From positions 1-64,000 of the forward strand of contig NZ_RHJI01000002.1 in assembly GCF_004211955.1 (NCBI RefSeq): a DNA stretch of 64,000 nucleotides, written 5' to 3'. Under the pieces are notes generated by a model. It was given only the letters and a program-made list of their open reading frames with translations. It had not been told where the DNA came from and ran no database searches. This DNA is from Escherichia sp. E1V33. Lineage in GTDB: Bacteria > Pseudomonadota > Gammaproteobacteria > Enterobacterales > Enterobacteriaceae. Position 1 is the stretch's first letter, and each line of letters opens with the position of its first letter. The position numbers and the translations under genes are program-made. Below, piece by piece: positions 42,050-54,136 of the stretch.

Positions 42050-42071
42050 GAAGTGAGTTAAAACTCACTTC
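42050..42071. terminator. Bidirectional hairpin between waaL and waaU
   Basis: A nine-base stem (GAAGTGAGT with ACTCACTTC) and a TAAA loop. It lies between the convergent genes and overlaps the waaU stop codon. Tails on both strands are AT-rich. Confidence 0.7.
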
Positions 42072-43138
42072 TTATCTATACAACTTAATCTCTTTACTGA
42101 ATCAGTTAAAGTTCCTGGAGCTATATCTTTTACCGTAAATGTTGGGGATACTATTTGTATAGATTGATGATTATTCGGGGACCAAATTAAATGTGAGGGG
42201 TATTCTGGAGTACGGGAATTAGGATAAAATGCAAGCGTTGGTTTATGATAAGCCGCAGCGATATGAACAAGAGCCGTATCAACAGAAATGACAAAATCAC
42301 TATACCTGGTCAACGCAACGGTATAAATAAACTCATCAAATGGTAGTGTTTCGATTTCAGGTATTGGTATTGTCAATAAATCTTGCGGTAAACCGGTAAA
42401 TATCACCCGATAATTTTCAAAGTGTGTTTTCACTTCTTGATATATAACTTTTATTTGCTCAAACGTAAGACGGCATATTTTTTTTGCACCTAATGGGTTA
42501 ATAATGACTATTCTTGTATCTCCAATAAATTCTTTTATTTTATCTTCAACATCTACTGGTAAATGCAAGTCGTAGTCGGTGGAAAATTCACCCTCACCAT
42601 AAATATGCTTCAGTATTTCTGTTGCTCGTGTACTCATATGTTCTTTTAAACATTCATCGTGGGGATGGTAAAATGAATAGTAACGCTTATACCATTGATC
42701 AAAACCCAGAATGTAAGAATCTTTTAAGCTTGATAATATTAAACTATGCTTAAAGGAAGGCATAGTTTCAAAGGGGTCTAATACAATATCGAATTGCAAA
42801 TCCCGCAGATGCTTACATAGAGTAAGTATTTTATGAAAGCTAGTTAATTCTTTAATGCAGAACTCAAATATATTTTTATTATTAGAGAGAAATTCCCCAC
42901 CCTTTCTATTTGTGAGAAGAGTTATTTTAACCCCTTTACTATAAAGTTCACGATAAATCGAACTTAATACAATTAGATCACCAAGTTTATTATTATCATG
43001 AATAATAAGGCATGATTTAACTTGTGCTGGATCTGTAATTTGATTATTTATTTTCTTACGAAATAAAAAAGAAAGGAAATTAATCTTGATTTTGTTTATA
43101 TAAAATCTTTTCTTTTTGTGAAAAGTTCCTAAGCGCAT
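42065..43138 (-). CDS. waaU: LPS-core heptosyltransferase IV WaaU
   Basis: A 357-residue family 9 transferase that adds the terminal heptose of the K-12-type outer core. It starts MRLGTFHKKKRFYINKIKIN. NNKLGDLIVLSSIYREL has the family's acidic GD, and SVDTALVHIAAAYHKPTLAF near 284 is the ADP-heptose site. It is the last gene of the waaQ operon. Its presence, with waaS and waaZ, marks the K-12 core type. Older name: rfaK. Confidence 0.96.
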   Translation of the reverse strand: MRLGTFHKKKRFYINKIKINFLSFLFRKKINNQITDPAQVKSCLIIHDNNKLGDLIVLSSIYRELYSKGVKITLLTNRKGGEFLSNNKNIFEFCIKELTSFHKILTLCKHLRDLQFDIVLDPFETMPSFKHSLILSSLKDSYILGFDQWYKRYYSFYHPHDECLKEHMSTRATEILKHIYGEGEFSTDYDLHLPVDVEDKIKEFIGDTRIVIINPLGAKKICRLTFEQIKVIYQEVKTHFENYRVIFTGLPQDLLTIPIPEIETLPFDEFIYTVALTRYSDFVISVDTALVHIAAAYHKPTLAFYPNSRTPEYPSHLIWSPNNHQSIQIVSPTFTVKDIAPGTLTDSVKRLSCIDKK

Positions 43139-43170
43139 TTTTATACCATATTATTTTAGTTTCAGGATGA

Positions 43171-44022
43171 TTAATTAGCATAAGAATCGGTTGAAGTTCT
43201 ATATTGCATTTTTTTTCTTGTCATATCTTTTGATTCTTCTGCACTGATGTCTTGAAGTTTAATAAATGGAATTACATCGTAAGAAATAGCTGTATCATCT
43301 GATAAATTATAAATATTAATATCTTTTACATTATCATGCATAAAACGAAAAAATGGCAATATTTTGAATAAATCCCTACTTAATTCCGAGGGCATGGGAT
43401 TCTTATTCTCATCATAGAAACGAGAACAGCTACCCGTTAAATCAAGACCAGAACAAATAATCCGCGCATACTTAAGTGAATATGCGATTTGAATTGCAGC
43501 AAAGGCAATAGTATGGCATGAGCAATAACCAAGACTAATGTCCTTGCAAAATCCAACCAGACGACCTTTTTTAGACAACGGTACAGAGATCAGCAGTTCT
43601 TTGTGAATCTGTCTCAAAATATTAAATTTAATCTTCTTTATAAAACCACCTTTTTCCCGACGGTAAAAGGACCGTAACACGAGGCAGTTCTGGAGGATAT
43701 AAAGTTTATCTTCTTTGGAAGCGTGTTCATAAACGTCAACGTTTACTATGGTATAACGACTTCTCTGGCTAAATTTATAAAAATCATCACGACGCTGATG
43801 TAAAAATCGGACATCTGTAAGTACATATATAAAAGGAACGATATTATTACTTAACAGATATTGCGCAGAACCATTGACAGCAATAATATCCTTTGTTCGT
43901 AATACTGACAAAGGTGTTTTTTGCGATGTAGGGCCCGAAAGAAAAATAATAACATCATCAGATGTTTTATTTTCAATCAGGTTTTCAACATCTTTTTTGT
44001 CAATGTATCTAATATTCTTCAT
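43171..44022 (-). CDS. waaZ: LPS-core biosynthesis protein WaaZ
   Basis: A 283-residue cytoplasmic protein needed for addition of the third Kdo residue in K-12 and R2 type cores. It starts MKNIRYIDKKDVENLIENKT. FLSGPTSQKTPLSVLRTKDI and AQYLLSNNIVPFIYVLTDVR suggest a sugar-nucleotide or sialyltransferase-like fold, but no catalytic motif can be named with confidence. It is AT-rich like its neighbours. Confidence 0.94.
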   Translation of the reverse strand: MKNIRYIDKKDVENLIENKTSDDVIIFLSGPTSQKTPLSVLRTKDIIAVNGSAQYLLSNNIVPFIYVLTDVRFLHQRRDDFYKFSQRSRYTIVNVDVYEHASKEDKLYILQNCLVLRSFYRREKGGFIKKIKFNILRQIHKELLISVPLSKKGRLVGFCKDISLGYCSCHTIAFAAIQIAYSLKYARIICSGLDLTGSCSRFYDENKNPMPSELSRDLFKILPFFRFMHDNVKDINIYNLSDDTAISYDVIPFIKLQDISAEESKDMTRKKMQYRTSTDSYAN

Positions 44023-44092
44023 GATAAACCTGTGAAATAAATAACTCCGCTTAAAACTGTCCTGGTGAAGACATGTAATTGTGGGATTTTTT

Positions 44093-44791
44093 TTAGCGCG
44101 CTGGTTTCCCTTTCAAACGCCGCATAAAATTGCGCATTTTTTTACGATATACTAAAAGATAATAGCCTAGATCTCTAATCTCATTTTTAATACCGTAATG
44201 ACGCTCTAAGTCAATACGATCTTTCGCTTTACGCTGCGCTGAAGCACGCTTTCCGGAGAGATCGATAATTCGAACCTCACCATTTTTTATAATGAAGTTA
44301 CCACGATGGGGGTCGCCAGAAACCATGCCATGTTGATGTAAGGCATTAATTGATTGCTGAATTTTATTTTTTAGCGCATCATCAATATCGGGCATATCAC
44401 ACAACTCTATGCCATCAATATACTCGATGATCATGATATAAGTATGGACAAAACGTAAGGTTTTCCGTTCAGCCAATAAATAAAAGTCATTGAGTGTATT
44501 TAACCCTTCATTTCGTACTTTTTGGGTTTGCTCAAAAAGGCGTTCGTAATAATCACCTTTTAACAGAGACTTAAAGAAACGTTCGTTACGCTTAACTTTC
44601 GGAGAAAAAACCTTAAGAATCAATTTACCGTAATCGGTATCAATAAGCATAACTTTTGTATCATCAATAGAACGAAAAACCTTGATGATATTTATATTAT
44701 AAGACAAGAAGTCATTTAATACATTGAGGTACTTTGAATTGTTTTCATCGGTAAAAACAACCAAGTCTTTGATCTTGCTCTTCTGAATCAT
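44093..44791 (-). CDS. waaY: LPS-core heptose(II) kinase WaaY
   Basis: A 232-residue protein-kinase-like enzyme that phosphorylates heptose II of the inner core. The nucleotide lysine lies in KLILKVFSPK, and the catalytic loop is SGDPHRGNFII (near 158) with RIIDLSGKR as the metal-binding segment. It acts after WaaP and WaaQ. The gene lies between waaJ and waaZ. Confidence 0.96.
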   Translation of the reverse strand: MIQKSKIKDLVVFTDENNSKYLNVLNDFLSYNINIIKVFRSIDDTKVMLIDTDYGKLILKVFSPKVKRNERFFKSLLKGDYYERLFEQTQKVRNEGLNTLNDFYLLAERKTLRFVHTYIMIIEYIDGIELCDMPDIDDALKNKIQQSINALHQHGMVSGDPHRGNFIIKNGEVRIIDLSGKRASAQRKAKDRIDLERHYGIKNEIRDLGYYLLVYRKKMRNFMRRLKGKPAR

Positions 44792-44808
44792 AATAAACCA
44801 GTTAAATG

Positions 44809-45825
44809 TTATTTACGGTAATATTTTCGGCAAAGATAACAGACTCCTGCTATAATTCCTGAGATATAATGATGTTGCACTAAAAGATGTTTATATCTTT
44901 TTTTAAATTCAATAATTGATTTCGCATCTCGTGGAGAGTCATCTTTCCAGGGGGAATTGTCTAAAGCTATTTTATAGTATTTTACCGATGGATAAATTGC
45001 CCATTTGTGCCACGGTTTAGTTGCACCTGTATAATGAATAAGAAGAGTACTTTCTGTAATCAGCTTTTTATAGTTTTGATGTGTTTTGTCTTTTAATTCA
45101 CTTTTAATTGTATAAATTGTATTGTACTCACGAGGCAAAAATATTGTCATCCCTTTCAGTAAGACATTCATAACATCCTGATCAGGGTATTTATAAACAT
45201 TATCTTTACTCATAAGAATAGACAACGCTTTTTCTGTTAGTTTTGCGTCAGCCCATTTTTTTAAGTCTAAATAAACGACACCGGAATTAAAGTACTGCCC
45301 AAGTAATTCAGGATCAGACAACCTGGATACCGCCTTTTCTTGCATTGGCTCAACATCTTTAACAACAGCAGCAACCGCTCCATTTAAACCCAGATGTAAT
45401 AGTTGGCTAATATCGCCTTTACAAACAACATCTGCATCAAGATAAAGCAAACGATCAAGCGTTAAACCCAATAATTGAAATGCAAATAAACGGAAGTACA
45501 TTGCTCTTGACCAGACCTGTGTACAAGGCAAGCACTGGAGCTTATCAGTGTTAATTCTATATAACGTGATTCTTAATTGGTTTTGCTCTGCAAGCTTTGC
45601 AATTTTTTGAAAAAAACCATCATTATAAACATCAGCAATAATATAAAAATCAAGATTAATATGTCGATTATTTAGGACAATTGATGTGATGGAAACACCT
45701 ACACCATCAAGATAATTAGCATCGACACCATAGGCAACATTTAAACATTCAGAAGTATTTATATTAGCTAGCCGAAAATCCCAGGCTTTAACTTTATCTA
45801 TCTCTATGGCAGGAAATGAGTCCAC
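44809..45825 (-). CDS. waaJ: UDP-glucose LPS alpha-1,2-glucosyltransferase WaaJ (WaaR)
   Basis: A 338-residue family 8 retaining transferase that adds glucose III of the outer core. It has VAYGVDANYLDGVGVSI (UDP site), the DXD motif in RLLYLDADVVC (near 129), FNSGVVYLDL and HYTGATKPWH. The same sequence is called WaaR in some nomenclatures. It starts 39 bases after waaO and ends 17 before waaY. Confidence 0.96.
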   Translation of the reverse strand: MDSFPAIEIDKVKAWDFRLANINTSECLNVAYGVDANYLDGVGVSITSIVLNNRHINLDFYIIADVYNDGFFQKIAKLAEQNQLRITLYRINTDKLQCLPCTQVWSRAMYFRLFAFQLLGLTLDRLLYLDADVVCKGDISQLLHLGLNGAVAAVVKDVEPMQEKAVSRLSDPELLGQYFNSGVVYLDLKKWADAKLTEKALSILMSKDNVYKYPDQDVMNVLLKGMTIFLPREYNTIYTIKSELKDKTHQNYKKLITESTLLIHYTGATKPWHKWAIYPSVKYYKIALDNSPWKDDSPRDAKSIIEFKKRYKHLLVQHHYISGIIAGVCYLCRKYYRK

Positions 45826-45864
45826 AATGCTACCCTTATATCATTACTTTATAGTTTCCCAGTT

Positions 45865-46884
45865 TTAATGCTTTATCTTTTCAATAAAATAAAAAAGATA
45901 GTTGCTAAATCCTTTTAGATATCTATGCTTTTTAAGCATATGTTTTGCGCTATATCTTAATTGATTGCTATTGTTCGGTTTCAGCAACGCCGTATTCTTC
46001 CATGGCGAAGCATTTTTTGCCTCCATAAAGGCTTGTGATACAGGATAATCCCAGGCCCAATCATGCCAGGGCTTGGTTGGCCCGATATAATGGATAAAAA
46101 TAGTATCGTTGGTTACTGGGTTTATAAAGCTTTCTTTGAGTTGATAATTTAAGCTGAACTGGGTGTTATATTTAATATCAGCGAAAATAAGTTTATCCGC
46201 CAGCAACATATTTAACACATCCTGATCAGGATGTGTTATTTTTTTGATTATTTCTGGCTCATTTAGCATTGCAATAGCTCGTGCAGAAACCTGCTGAGCC
46301 GCCCATTGGGCAGTATTAATCAATAAAAAACCGGAGTTAAAGTAACCTTTAGCAATTCCCGCAACACCTAACGAATGGGCGCGTTTTTCCCACCAGTCAG
46401 CTTGCCCTTCTGTAACAACCATTGCGACTTTATCGTCAGGAAATGAGAAATTAATTAGTGGCTCAATAGTCCCCTGACAAATGATATCTGCATCCAGATA
46501 AAGGACTTTAGGCGCCTTATTAATAAAGTAATCTGCAATAACAAAACGAAAATATATTGCATGAGTCCAATTCTTAGTGCTAGGCAATGAGCGCAGTCGA
46601 TCACCATTAATCAGATATATTTTAATTCTGGTTTTATACTGCAACGCCAGGGCATCAAAATACTTACGATCATCATCACCAAAATAATCAGTAAAAATAT
46701 GGAAACACAATCGACTTCCTTCATTATATTTTAATATTGAAGCAATCGAAATTCCGCAACCAAATAGAAAGTTTTTGTCGGTTCCATAAGCGATGTCCAG
46801 ACAAAGATTTTCTGTTTCTACTTTATGATCATAATCAATAACTGAATTAAGAAACTCAGTTTCCTGGAAAAACACCTGCTGCAT
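45865..46884 (-). CDS. waaO: UDP-glucose LPS alpha-1,3-glucosyltransferase WaaO
   Basis: A 339-residue family 8 transferase that adds glucose II. It has AYGTDKNFLFGCGISI, the DXD in VLYLDADIICQG (near 130), YFNSGFLLINT and HYIGPTKPWHDW. It is clearly paralogous to waaJ next to it. The start codon shares a base with the waaB stop (TAATG). Older name: rfaI. Confidence 0.96.
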   Translation of the reverse strand: MQQVFFQETEFLNSVIDYDHKVETENLCLDIAYGTDKNFLFGCGISIASILKYNEGSRLCFHIFTDYFGDDDRKYFDALALQYKTRIKIYLINGDRLRSLPSTKNWTHAIYFRFVIADYFINKAPKVLYLDADIICQGTIEPLINFSFPDDKVAMVVTEGQADWWEKRAHSLGVAGIAKGYFNSGFLLINTAQWAAQQVSARAIAMLNEPEIIKKITHPDQDVLNMLLADKLIFADIKYNTQFSLNYQLKESFINPVTNDTIFIHYIGPTKPWHDWAWDYPVSQAFMEAKNASPWKNTALLKPNNSNQLRYSAKHMLKKHRYLKGFSNYLFYFIEKIKH

Positions 46885-47963
46885 TATTTCCTCCGGGAAA
46901 TAGCAGAAATAATTACCTTATGTAATCTATCGTAATACTTCGATTGGTAAAATTCATCGATCGACGCAGGAATTTTTTCATGTTCGATATGAATTTCACC
47001 TGCTATATATTTATTTAGAAGAGTTACAAAACCAGCAATATCTCCCGGTTGATACAGATGGCCATTGACATCAGGTTGAATAATGTCAGCAGGCCCGGAG
47101 ACACAATCGGCACTGATACAAGGAATCCCCCACGACAAGGCTTCAAGTAGGGTCATTGGGAAACCTTCAAAAGATGACGTGAGCAATAACGCACTCACTT
47201 TTTCAATATCTTGCTGGACCAATTCCCAGGGATATTGTTGCCAACCATACCAGACAATTCGATCATCAATATTTAATTCTCTACCATAAGCCTGGCATTT
47301 TTCGAAATCGGAGCCATCACCCAATACATGGAGTTTCCAGTTACCTTTCGCTTGTGATAAGCCATCAAGCAGGTCTTTAACTCTCTTCTGGCCTTCAAAT
47401 TTCATACGTCCAACATAAATAAACGTTGCCGTTTCACCTTCCTCGGGCGCGGGAATGACTGAGTCTTTAGTTTCGACGGGATTAAAAATAACATTTATCG
47501 TCGATTCTGCTACACCTCGATTAATCATTTGCTGTTTAATGCCAGAGCTGATTGCTAAATGATAGTCGGCACAGGTGATATATTCAGCATGTTTTTTGTG
47601 ATCTAAAGAAAAATGTGGCCATGAAAATACTGGCATATCAATTCCTGATTTTTTACGTGCTTTTGCGGCAAACAGGCAGGAGATCACATCAATACAAATA
47701 ACGATATCTGGTTGGTACTCCTGAAGCCATTTACTTAGAGCATGAATATGTTTCGCCCGACGCAAAAAACCTAAACGAATATTGGAAAATGAACATGAGT
47801 ATTTAATACCTTCCAGCCATCCCTTATCCATTTTGTCATTACGACAAAAGAAAAACATTTCACTTTGGATATGTTGTTGCCTGAAGGTAGTAATAACATC
47901 ACGGATGACAGTTTCCATGCCGCCAAATCCAGAAACAGCTTCGCCGATAAACGCTATTTTCAT
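46884..47963 (-). CDS. waaB: UDP-galactose LPS alpha-1,6-galactosyltransferase WaaB
   Basis: A 359-residue family 4 (GT-B) transferase that adds the galactose side branch to glucose I. It begins MKIAFIGEAVSGFGGMETVI. The EX7E-type motif lies in SSFEGFPMTLLEALSWGIPC (near 271-290). I choose the ATG at 47963, after a GAGAG ribosome site. The frame opens ten codons earlier, but the family usually begins here. It overlaps waaO by one base. Confidence 0.95.
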   Translation of the reverse strand: MKIAFIGEAVSGFGGMETVIRDVITTFRQQHIQSEMFFFCRNDKMDKGWLEGIKYSCSFSNIRLGFLRRAKHIHALSKWLQEYQPDIVICIDVISCLFAAKARKKSGIDMPVFSWPHFSLDHKKHAEYITCADYHLAISSGIKQQMINRGVAESTINVIFNPVETKDSVIPAPEEGETATFIYVGRMKFEGQKRVKDLLDGLSQAKGNWKLHVLGDGSDFEKCQAYGRELNIDDRIVWYGWQQYPWELVQQDIEKVSALLLTSSFEGFPMTLLEALSWGIPCISADCVSGPADIIQPDVNGHLYQPGDIAGFVTLLNKYIAGEIHIEHEKIPASIDEFYQSKYYDRLHKVIISAISRRK

Positions 47964-48006
47964 AGAAACTCTCATTAATTGAGTAAAACTCACTGTTTTA
48001 ACGGTT

Positions 48007-48942
48007 TTATTTGTCTATAAAATCAGAAACAATCGTTGACATCATTTTATCTGGACTGAATTTATATAAACTATCATAATCCATTGGTTTAACAGATGAG
48101 TTAATAAAATACTCTAACTTATCCCAATCATCATGACCTATTATAAAAAAGCGAGATTCACTATAGATTTCTGAACCAAGTACATTTATATTATTAGTAA
48201 TTAATTTTTTATTGAAAAATAGTGCCTCAAGTATACGAAGAGTCCAGCCAGATTGGTTTTCTTTGGTTATATCAACAATTATATTAGCATTTAATGTTCT
48301 TCTAATATTCTCTTCATAAGATATTTGTTTTTCAATCAAATACTTTGAAGTCGTAGATGATGTCTTATCTTTGACAACATTAAAATCTAGCTTACATCCT
48401 AGTGTTGTTAATCTCTCGGCTAACTCATTAATTATTTGAAGACGCCCTTTATCACGACCAAGGAAAAAACATATTGGCTGGCTGTTATTTTTGTCAGATA
48501 AACTATAATTTCTAATGTCATCCATTCCTATAGGAAAAAATTGTTCTATTGCCTTGATCTTTTCATTCCCTATAAATCTATGCTCAAAATCATATATAAT
48601 ATCGAAATAATTCGCGTTATCAAGAATAAAATCTTCGCCAACAGTATTTCTTAGAAGCAAAACTTTATGACAGTTAATATTTTTTAATATTTGTTTATTG
48701 ATACCTTTATTAACAACACTGTCATTAATGATAATTATGTCATCTTTTTTAATATCATTGAGGTAATGCTTGATGAATAATCGCCCCAGCCATGCATTAT
48801 CCATCCCTATTTTTGATATTTTTTTATTAATCCAGTTATATTTTTTTGGTGTTGTTATGTTTTTTATCTTGTACTTTTTTTTCAGGTACTGGATCATTTT
48901 TAATTCATAATCTGCAACCCAATTTATAAAATAAATAGTCAT
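48007..48942 (-). CDS. waaS: LPS-core biosynthesis protein WaaS
   Basis: A 311-residue, very AT-rich gene product linked in K-12 with rhamnose addition to the Kdo region of the core. It starts [20 protein letters not shown]. The C-terminal half, with [20 protein letters not shown] and ADIIV-like [20 protein letters not shown], suggests a GT-B family fold, but the motif is weak. It is found in K-12-type core clusters, lying between waaP and waaB. Confidence 0.93.
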   Translation of the reverse strand: MTIYFINWVADYELKMIQYLKKKYKIKNITTPKKYNWINKKISKIGMDNAWLGRLFIKHYLNDIKKDDIIIINDSVVNKGINKQILKNINCHKVLLLRNTVGEDFILDNANYFDIIYDFEHRFIGNEKIKAIEQFFPIGMDDIRNYSLSDKNNSQPICFFLGRDKGRLQIINELAERLTTLGCKLDFNVVKDKTSSTTSKYLIEKQISYEENIRRTLNANIIVDITKENQSGWTLRILEALFFNKKLITNNINVLGSEIYSESRFFIIGHDDWDKLEYFINSSVKPMDYDSLYKFSPDKMMSTIVSDFIDK

Positions 48943-48978
48943 AATAAAGTTAGTTCCAGTACATACTGATAAATATTT

Positions 48979-49776
48979 TTATAATCCTTTGCGTTGTGTT
49001 CGCTCTTTAATACGCTCGGCCTTAACGCTTGCCATGTTCAATAAATTCTGTTCAAGAGACAATATTTTGCGTAAAGGCATCCCAAAATAAACCTTCATAA
49101 ATCGCCAGATATCTCTTTGCGTCAGGCCAATATTCATTGATGAGAAATATAAACCAATCAGGTCTTTATCGCGCCAGCGGCGCGGTACTTTTGCACGTAT
49201 CTGTGCCCGATGCAGATCGATAACTGAAATTTTTAATTCATCTTCCCGGCCAGTAAATGGCAAATGAAGCAAAAAGTGGCAAATGTAACAGTCGCGGTGA
49301 TTTATCCCTGCTGCATGCATTTTACGCACCATGCCTGCTACACGTGCGATCAGCATGCGCTTAGCACGTATATCAGGCGGGTTGACTGCCCAATCGGCAC
49401 AATAATCTTCAAGGCTAATCGTGGGAGTGAGATCTTCGGTAATAATAAATGATGTGCGAGTTAATGGATTTAACCCTTTTTCGCCAAACCCAATGCCCTT
49501 CATTGTATCAACGCCAACATCACTCAGGAGATGAATAGCGTGCCACTCTCTGTCTGCGCCCAAAACGGGCATCCGCAATGAGAGTAGATTTTTTATAATC
49601 TCTTTTAATGTCGTCCCCTTGTGCCATTTAAGAAAATAGCTTTTCCCGGACAGTTCAAAGCGTAATGTACGACGAGTCTCCAGTTCACGAAAGACCTCGC
49701 CGTTCAGTTTTTTGACCTCTGCAAAAGCATCTTTACCACGCCAAAGTGTGGCAAGCGGCTCTTTTAATTCAACCAT
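48979..49776 (-). CDS. waaP: LPS-core heptose(I) kinase WaaP
   Basis: A 265-residue kinase that phosphorylates heptose I, needed for outer-membrane stability. It has a protein-kinase-like fold: [18 protein letters not shown] with the nucleotide lysine, the catalytic loop [14 protein letters not shown] (near 159-172), and [12 protein letters not shown] as the metal segment. Its start lies eight bases inside the waaG 3' end. Confidence 0.97.
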   Translation of the reverse strand: MVELKEPLATLWRGKDAFAEVKKLNGEVFRELETRRTLRFELSGKSYFLKWHKGTTLKEIIKNLLSLRMPVLGADREWHAIHLLSDVGVDTMKGIGFGEKGLNPLTRTSFIITEDLTPTISLEDYCADWAVNPPDIRAKRMLIARVAGMVRKMHAAGINHRDCYICHFLLHLPFTGREDELKISVIDLHRAQIRAKVPRRWRDKDLIGLYFSSMNIGLTQRDIWRFMKVYFGMPLRKILSLEQNLLNMASVKAERIKERTQRKGL

Positions 49777-50893
49777 CTAAACCACCTGTAATGATATCCG
49801 CGGCTTTCTCTGGCAAGCTATACAAATCCTGAGTATCGGCATAATGGCGAGCATTCTCCGCCCAGGCCATTCGCAATGGCGACTGAGTTAACGCTTTACG
49901 TAAAACTTCATTTAATTGTTCCTGGGAGAAAGGTTCAGCGATGACCGTTCCACAATTGGCATCCGCAATATAATGCGCGTACCCACATACCGCTGTTGTT
50001 AAAACAGGTAACCCAGCAGTGATCGCTTCTAGAAGAACGATACCCGCGGCTTCCTGATAAGCGGGATGCAGTAATAAATCAGCGGCTGCCATTAATTCTG
50101 ACACATCATTGCGACCGCAGAAGAAATGCACATTGCTCCGCACGCCGAGTTTTTCTGCCAGCGCTTCAAATTTTCGCGGCTTATCCTGACCAACAACAAA
50201 TAAAAGCGTATTGTGACGTAATGATTCCGGTAACGATGCCAAAGCTTCAATTGAGCGATCTACACCTTTACGGCCAAAATCTGATCCAACCTGCAGTAAT
50301 AAGTTTTGTTGCTCTTTTATGCCATTTTTCTGGCGATAAATTTCACGGCTGTTTGGGATTTGCTCACTGTATTTTCTGTCCGGATAAATACCGGGAGGAA
50401 GAATTTGAAAACGTTCAGGTTCAGTTTGATAATGCTTCTGGAAATCGGCGATTTGCTTATCGGTCAGCATCATAAGTTTCGTCGATTTACCCTGCTCGAA
50501 AGTCGCTCGCTCAAATGCGGCATAATGGCGATATCGTGATGTTAAACGATATAAAAAACCTTTTTCTTGCGCAACTTTCTCGGCGTAACAAACATCAGCG
50601 GCAAAATAAACATCCAGGCCAGGCATCTTATTAAACCCAACAACGCGATCTGCGGGATGCTCTTTGAGATGATTTTGTACCCAGGCATAATATTCTGCAT
50701 TGCGTCCATGGTTGGTATGGGACTTAACTGGCACCTGAATAAGCTCAAATGCTTTCGGGCAATCACCTTCCCACGACTGCGTATAAACCCGAACATGGTG
50801 GCCCCGTGCGGCAACTGTTGATGCAATGCGCATAAAGTCACGTTGAAGCCCACCAAATGGAAAATATTTATATAAACAAAACGCCACGATCAT
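49769..50893 (-). CDS. waaG: UDP-glucose LPS alpha-1,3-glucosyltransferase I WaaG
   Basis: A 374-residue family 4 GT-B enzyme that adds the first glucose of the outer core to heptose II. It has [15 protein letters not shown] at the N-terminus (acceptor side), [14 protein letters not shown] in the middle and the EX7E motif in [20 protein letters not shown] (near 277). It overlaps waaQ by four bases and waaP by eight, so the three are translationally coupled. Confidence 0.98.
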   Translation of the reverse strand: MIVAFCLYKYFPFGGLQRDFMRIASTVAARGHHVRVYTQSWEGDCPKAFELIQVPVKSHTNHGRNAEYYAWVQNHLKEHPADRVVGFNKMPGLDVYFAADVCYAEKVAQEKGFLYRLTSRYRHYAAFERATFEQGKSTKLMMLTDKQIADFQKHYQTEPERFQILPPGIYPDRKYSEQIPNSREIYRQKNGIKEQQNLLLQVGSDFGRKGVDRSIEALASLPESLRHNTLLFVVGQDKPRKFEALAEKLGVRSNVHFFCGRNDVSELMAAADLLLHPAYQEAAGIVLLEAITAGLPVLTTAVCGYAHYIADANCGTVIAEPFSQEQLNEVLRKALTQSPLRMAWAENARHYADTQDLYSLPEKAADIITGGLDG

Positions 50894-51960
50894 AATTGTG
50901 CATTCCTGTCAGCTGAAGGGGCATCTTCTGGCAACAGCTTTTCCGTAGCGGCGATCACATCCTCCGCTGGGATAACAGAAAGATATTTTTTGTTGCGGTC
51001 AAGTTCATGCCGGGTCGGCATTTTCTGATAATTCCCCGCCCAGAATTGAATAATATTGTCGGTCCAGGGACGCCAGAATACGTGATCCGTTGCACCAAAT
51101 AGACTAATGACTGGCGTTTTCACTGCCGCTGCAATATGTCCCGGCGCAGAATCTACGCCAATAAAAAGCACTGCATGATCAATTAACGCACCCAGTTCAG
51201 GAAAACGTGTTTTACCTGCAAGGCCAGTAATGGGTTTCGTTTTGCAACCTTGTGCAATTTCATCTACACAAGCGAGATCGTCTGCCGAAGGCCCACAGGT
51301 CAGCACAACCTGATACCCTCGCTGTTGCAGCGCATCAATAACCTTAGAAAATTTATCATTATCCCAACACTTAAATATCTGACGCGCTGTCGGTTGGATG
51401 ACAACATAATGATCTTTTACGCCCAGGGCATCTAATTCCTGGCGCATCTTCTTCCAGCAATCTTCGGCGTAACTCATTGTTGTGTCAGTGTAGAAATCGG
51501 TAATACCTAATGGCTCAAGGACCGATAAATTCCGCTCAACAATATGTGTACCGTGTATTGGCGCTAAGTGAGTGAAGCTTTTTTTCCAAATGCCATGCTG
51601 CCGATGACCATAAAGTTGCGATATTTTCATCCGTGCGGGTAAACAACGTACCAGCAGCGCCACCATCCACTGATCCGTAAGATTAATGACCAGGTCATAA
51701 TTATTCGCGCGCAGAGTTTTTATCAACGAAAGCACATTTTTAATTTTATCGAATGTTCCCGCACCTTTATTGCTTATCCCGTAGAGCGCATTAATTTCCG
51801 GGTTTTCAGACAAAATAGGGATGGTATCCTGATAAAGCAGCATATCGATTTTTGCATCAGGATAATTCTGCTTGAGCGTACTGATGACAGGAGTAGTTAA
51901 TAACATATCTCCATGATATCGCATCTTTATGACCAGGATTTTTCGAAATGGCTTTTCCAC
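50890..51960 (-). CDS. waaQ: LPS heptosyltransferase III WaaQ
   Basis: A 356-residue family 9 transferase that adds the side-branch heptose III. RYHGDMLLTTPVIS holds the family's GD, and FIGVDSAPGHIAAAVKTP (near 277) is the ADP-heptose motif. I use GTG 51960, which has AAAAGAG seven bases before it and gives MEKPFRKILVIK, the expected first strand of the fold. An internal ATG at 51924 lacks a ribosome site and would remove that strand. First gene of the core operon, behind the JUMPstart element. Confidence 0.95.
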   Translation of the reverse strand: MEKPFRKILVIKMRYHGDMLLTTPVISTLKQNYPDAKIDMLLYQDTIPILSENPEINALYGISNKGAGTFDKIKNVLSLIKTLRANNYDLVINLTDQWMVALLVRCLPARMKISQLYGHRQHGIWKKSFTHLAPIHGTHIVERNLSVLEPLGITDFYTDTTMSYAEDCWKKMRQELDALGVKDHYVVIQPTARQIFKCWDNDKFSKVIDALQQRGYQVVLTCGPSADDLACVDEIAQGCKTKPITGLAGKTRFPELGALIDHAVLFIGVDSAPGHIAAAVKTPVISLFGATDHVFWRPWTDNIIQFWAGNYQKMPTRHELDRNKKYLSVIPAEDVIAATEKLLPEDAPSADRNAQL

Positions 51961-52365
51961 TAGCGACTCTTTTGTATGATTGTCTGGTTAAGTTAAGCAG
52001 AAAAAAAGCACGCTACCGCCCCAGGCTCAACAGCTACCTGAATACTGATAACGCACTTACTTTGACGTGCTAGTGTATCATTTCTTTCGCAGCAATCCGA
52101 CCCGAATGATTTTTATACACAAAATATGTTTTAATTATAAAAATCAAATAGATAAAAAATATCATGCCGATAAGGTCGGTACGGCCTATGTAGAGTTGAA
52201 AATGGGGCCGATTTCAATGAATCGCATAAAAATACAAAAAAAATGAAGATGTAGCGGCAGATCAGACCAAACTGAAGCTATTTAAGTCAAAAACGGGAAA
52301 AGTAATGGTAAAGCCACCGCTAAATACATAGAATCCCCAGCACATCCATAAGTCAGCTATTTATT
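51961..52365. other. Divergent control region between waaQ and waaA
   Basis: A 405-base gap. The waaQ side carries the JUMPstart element and ops site. The remainder (about 52080-52365) is AT-rich with no reading frame that I trust, and must hold the waaQ and waaA promoters. Confidence 0.8.
52009..52047 (-). promoter_or_regulatory. JUMPstart element with ops site for RfaH
   Basis: On the minus strand the 39 bases begin CAGTATTCAGGTAGCTGTTG and end with the ops core GGCGGTAGCGTG (52009-52020). This is the classical JUMPstart sequence. RfaH loads onto the paused polymerase here and lets it read through the long waaQ operon. It lies in the leader, 49 bases before the waaQ start. Confidence 0.97.
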
Positions 52366-54130
<1,765 letters not shown>

Positions 54131-54136
54131 CTTTTA

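Noticed and set aside
40774-49776. AT-rich LPS genes as a prophage or genomic island
   Set aside because: There is no integrase, attachment site or phage gene, and the genes form the standard waa operon. Low GC is normal for this locus.
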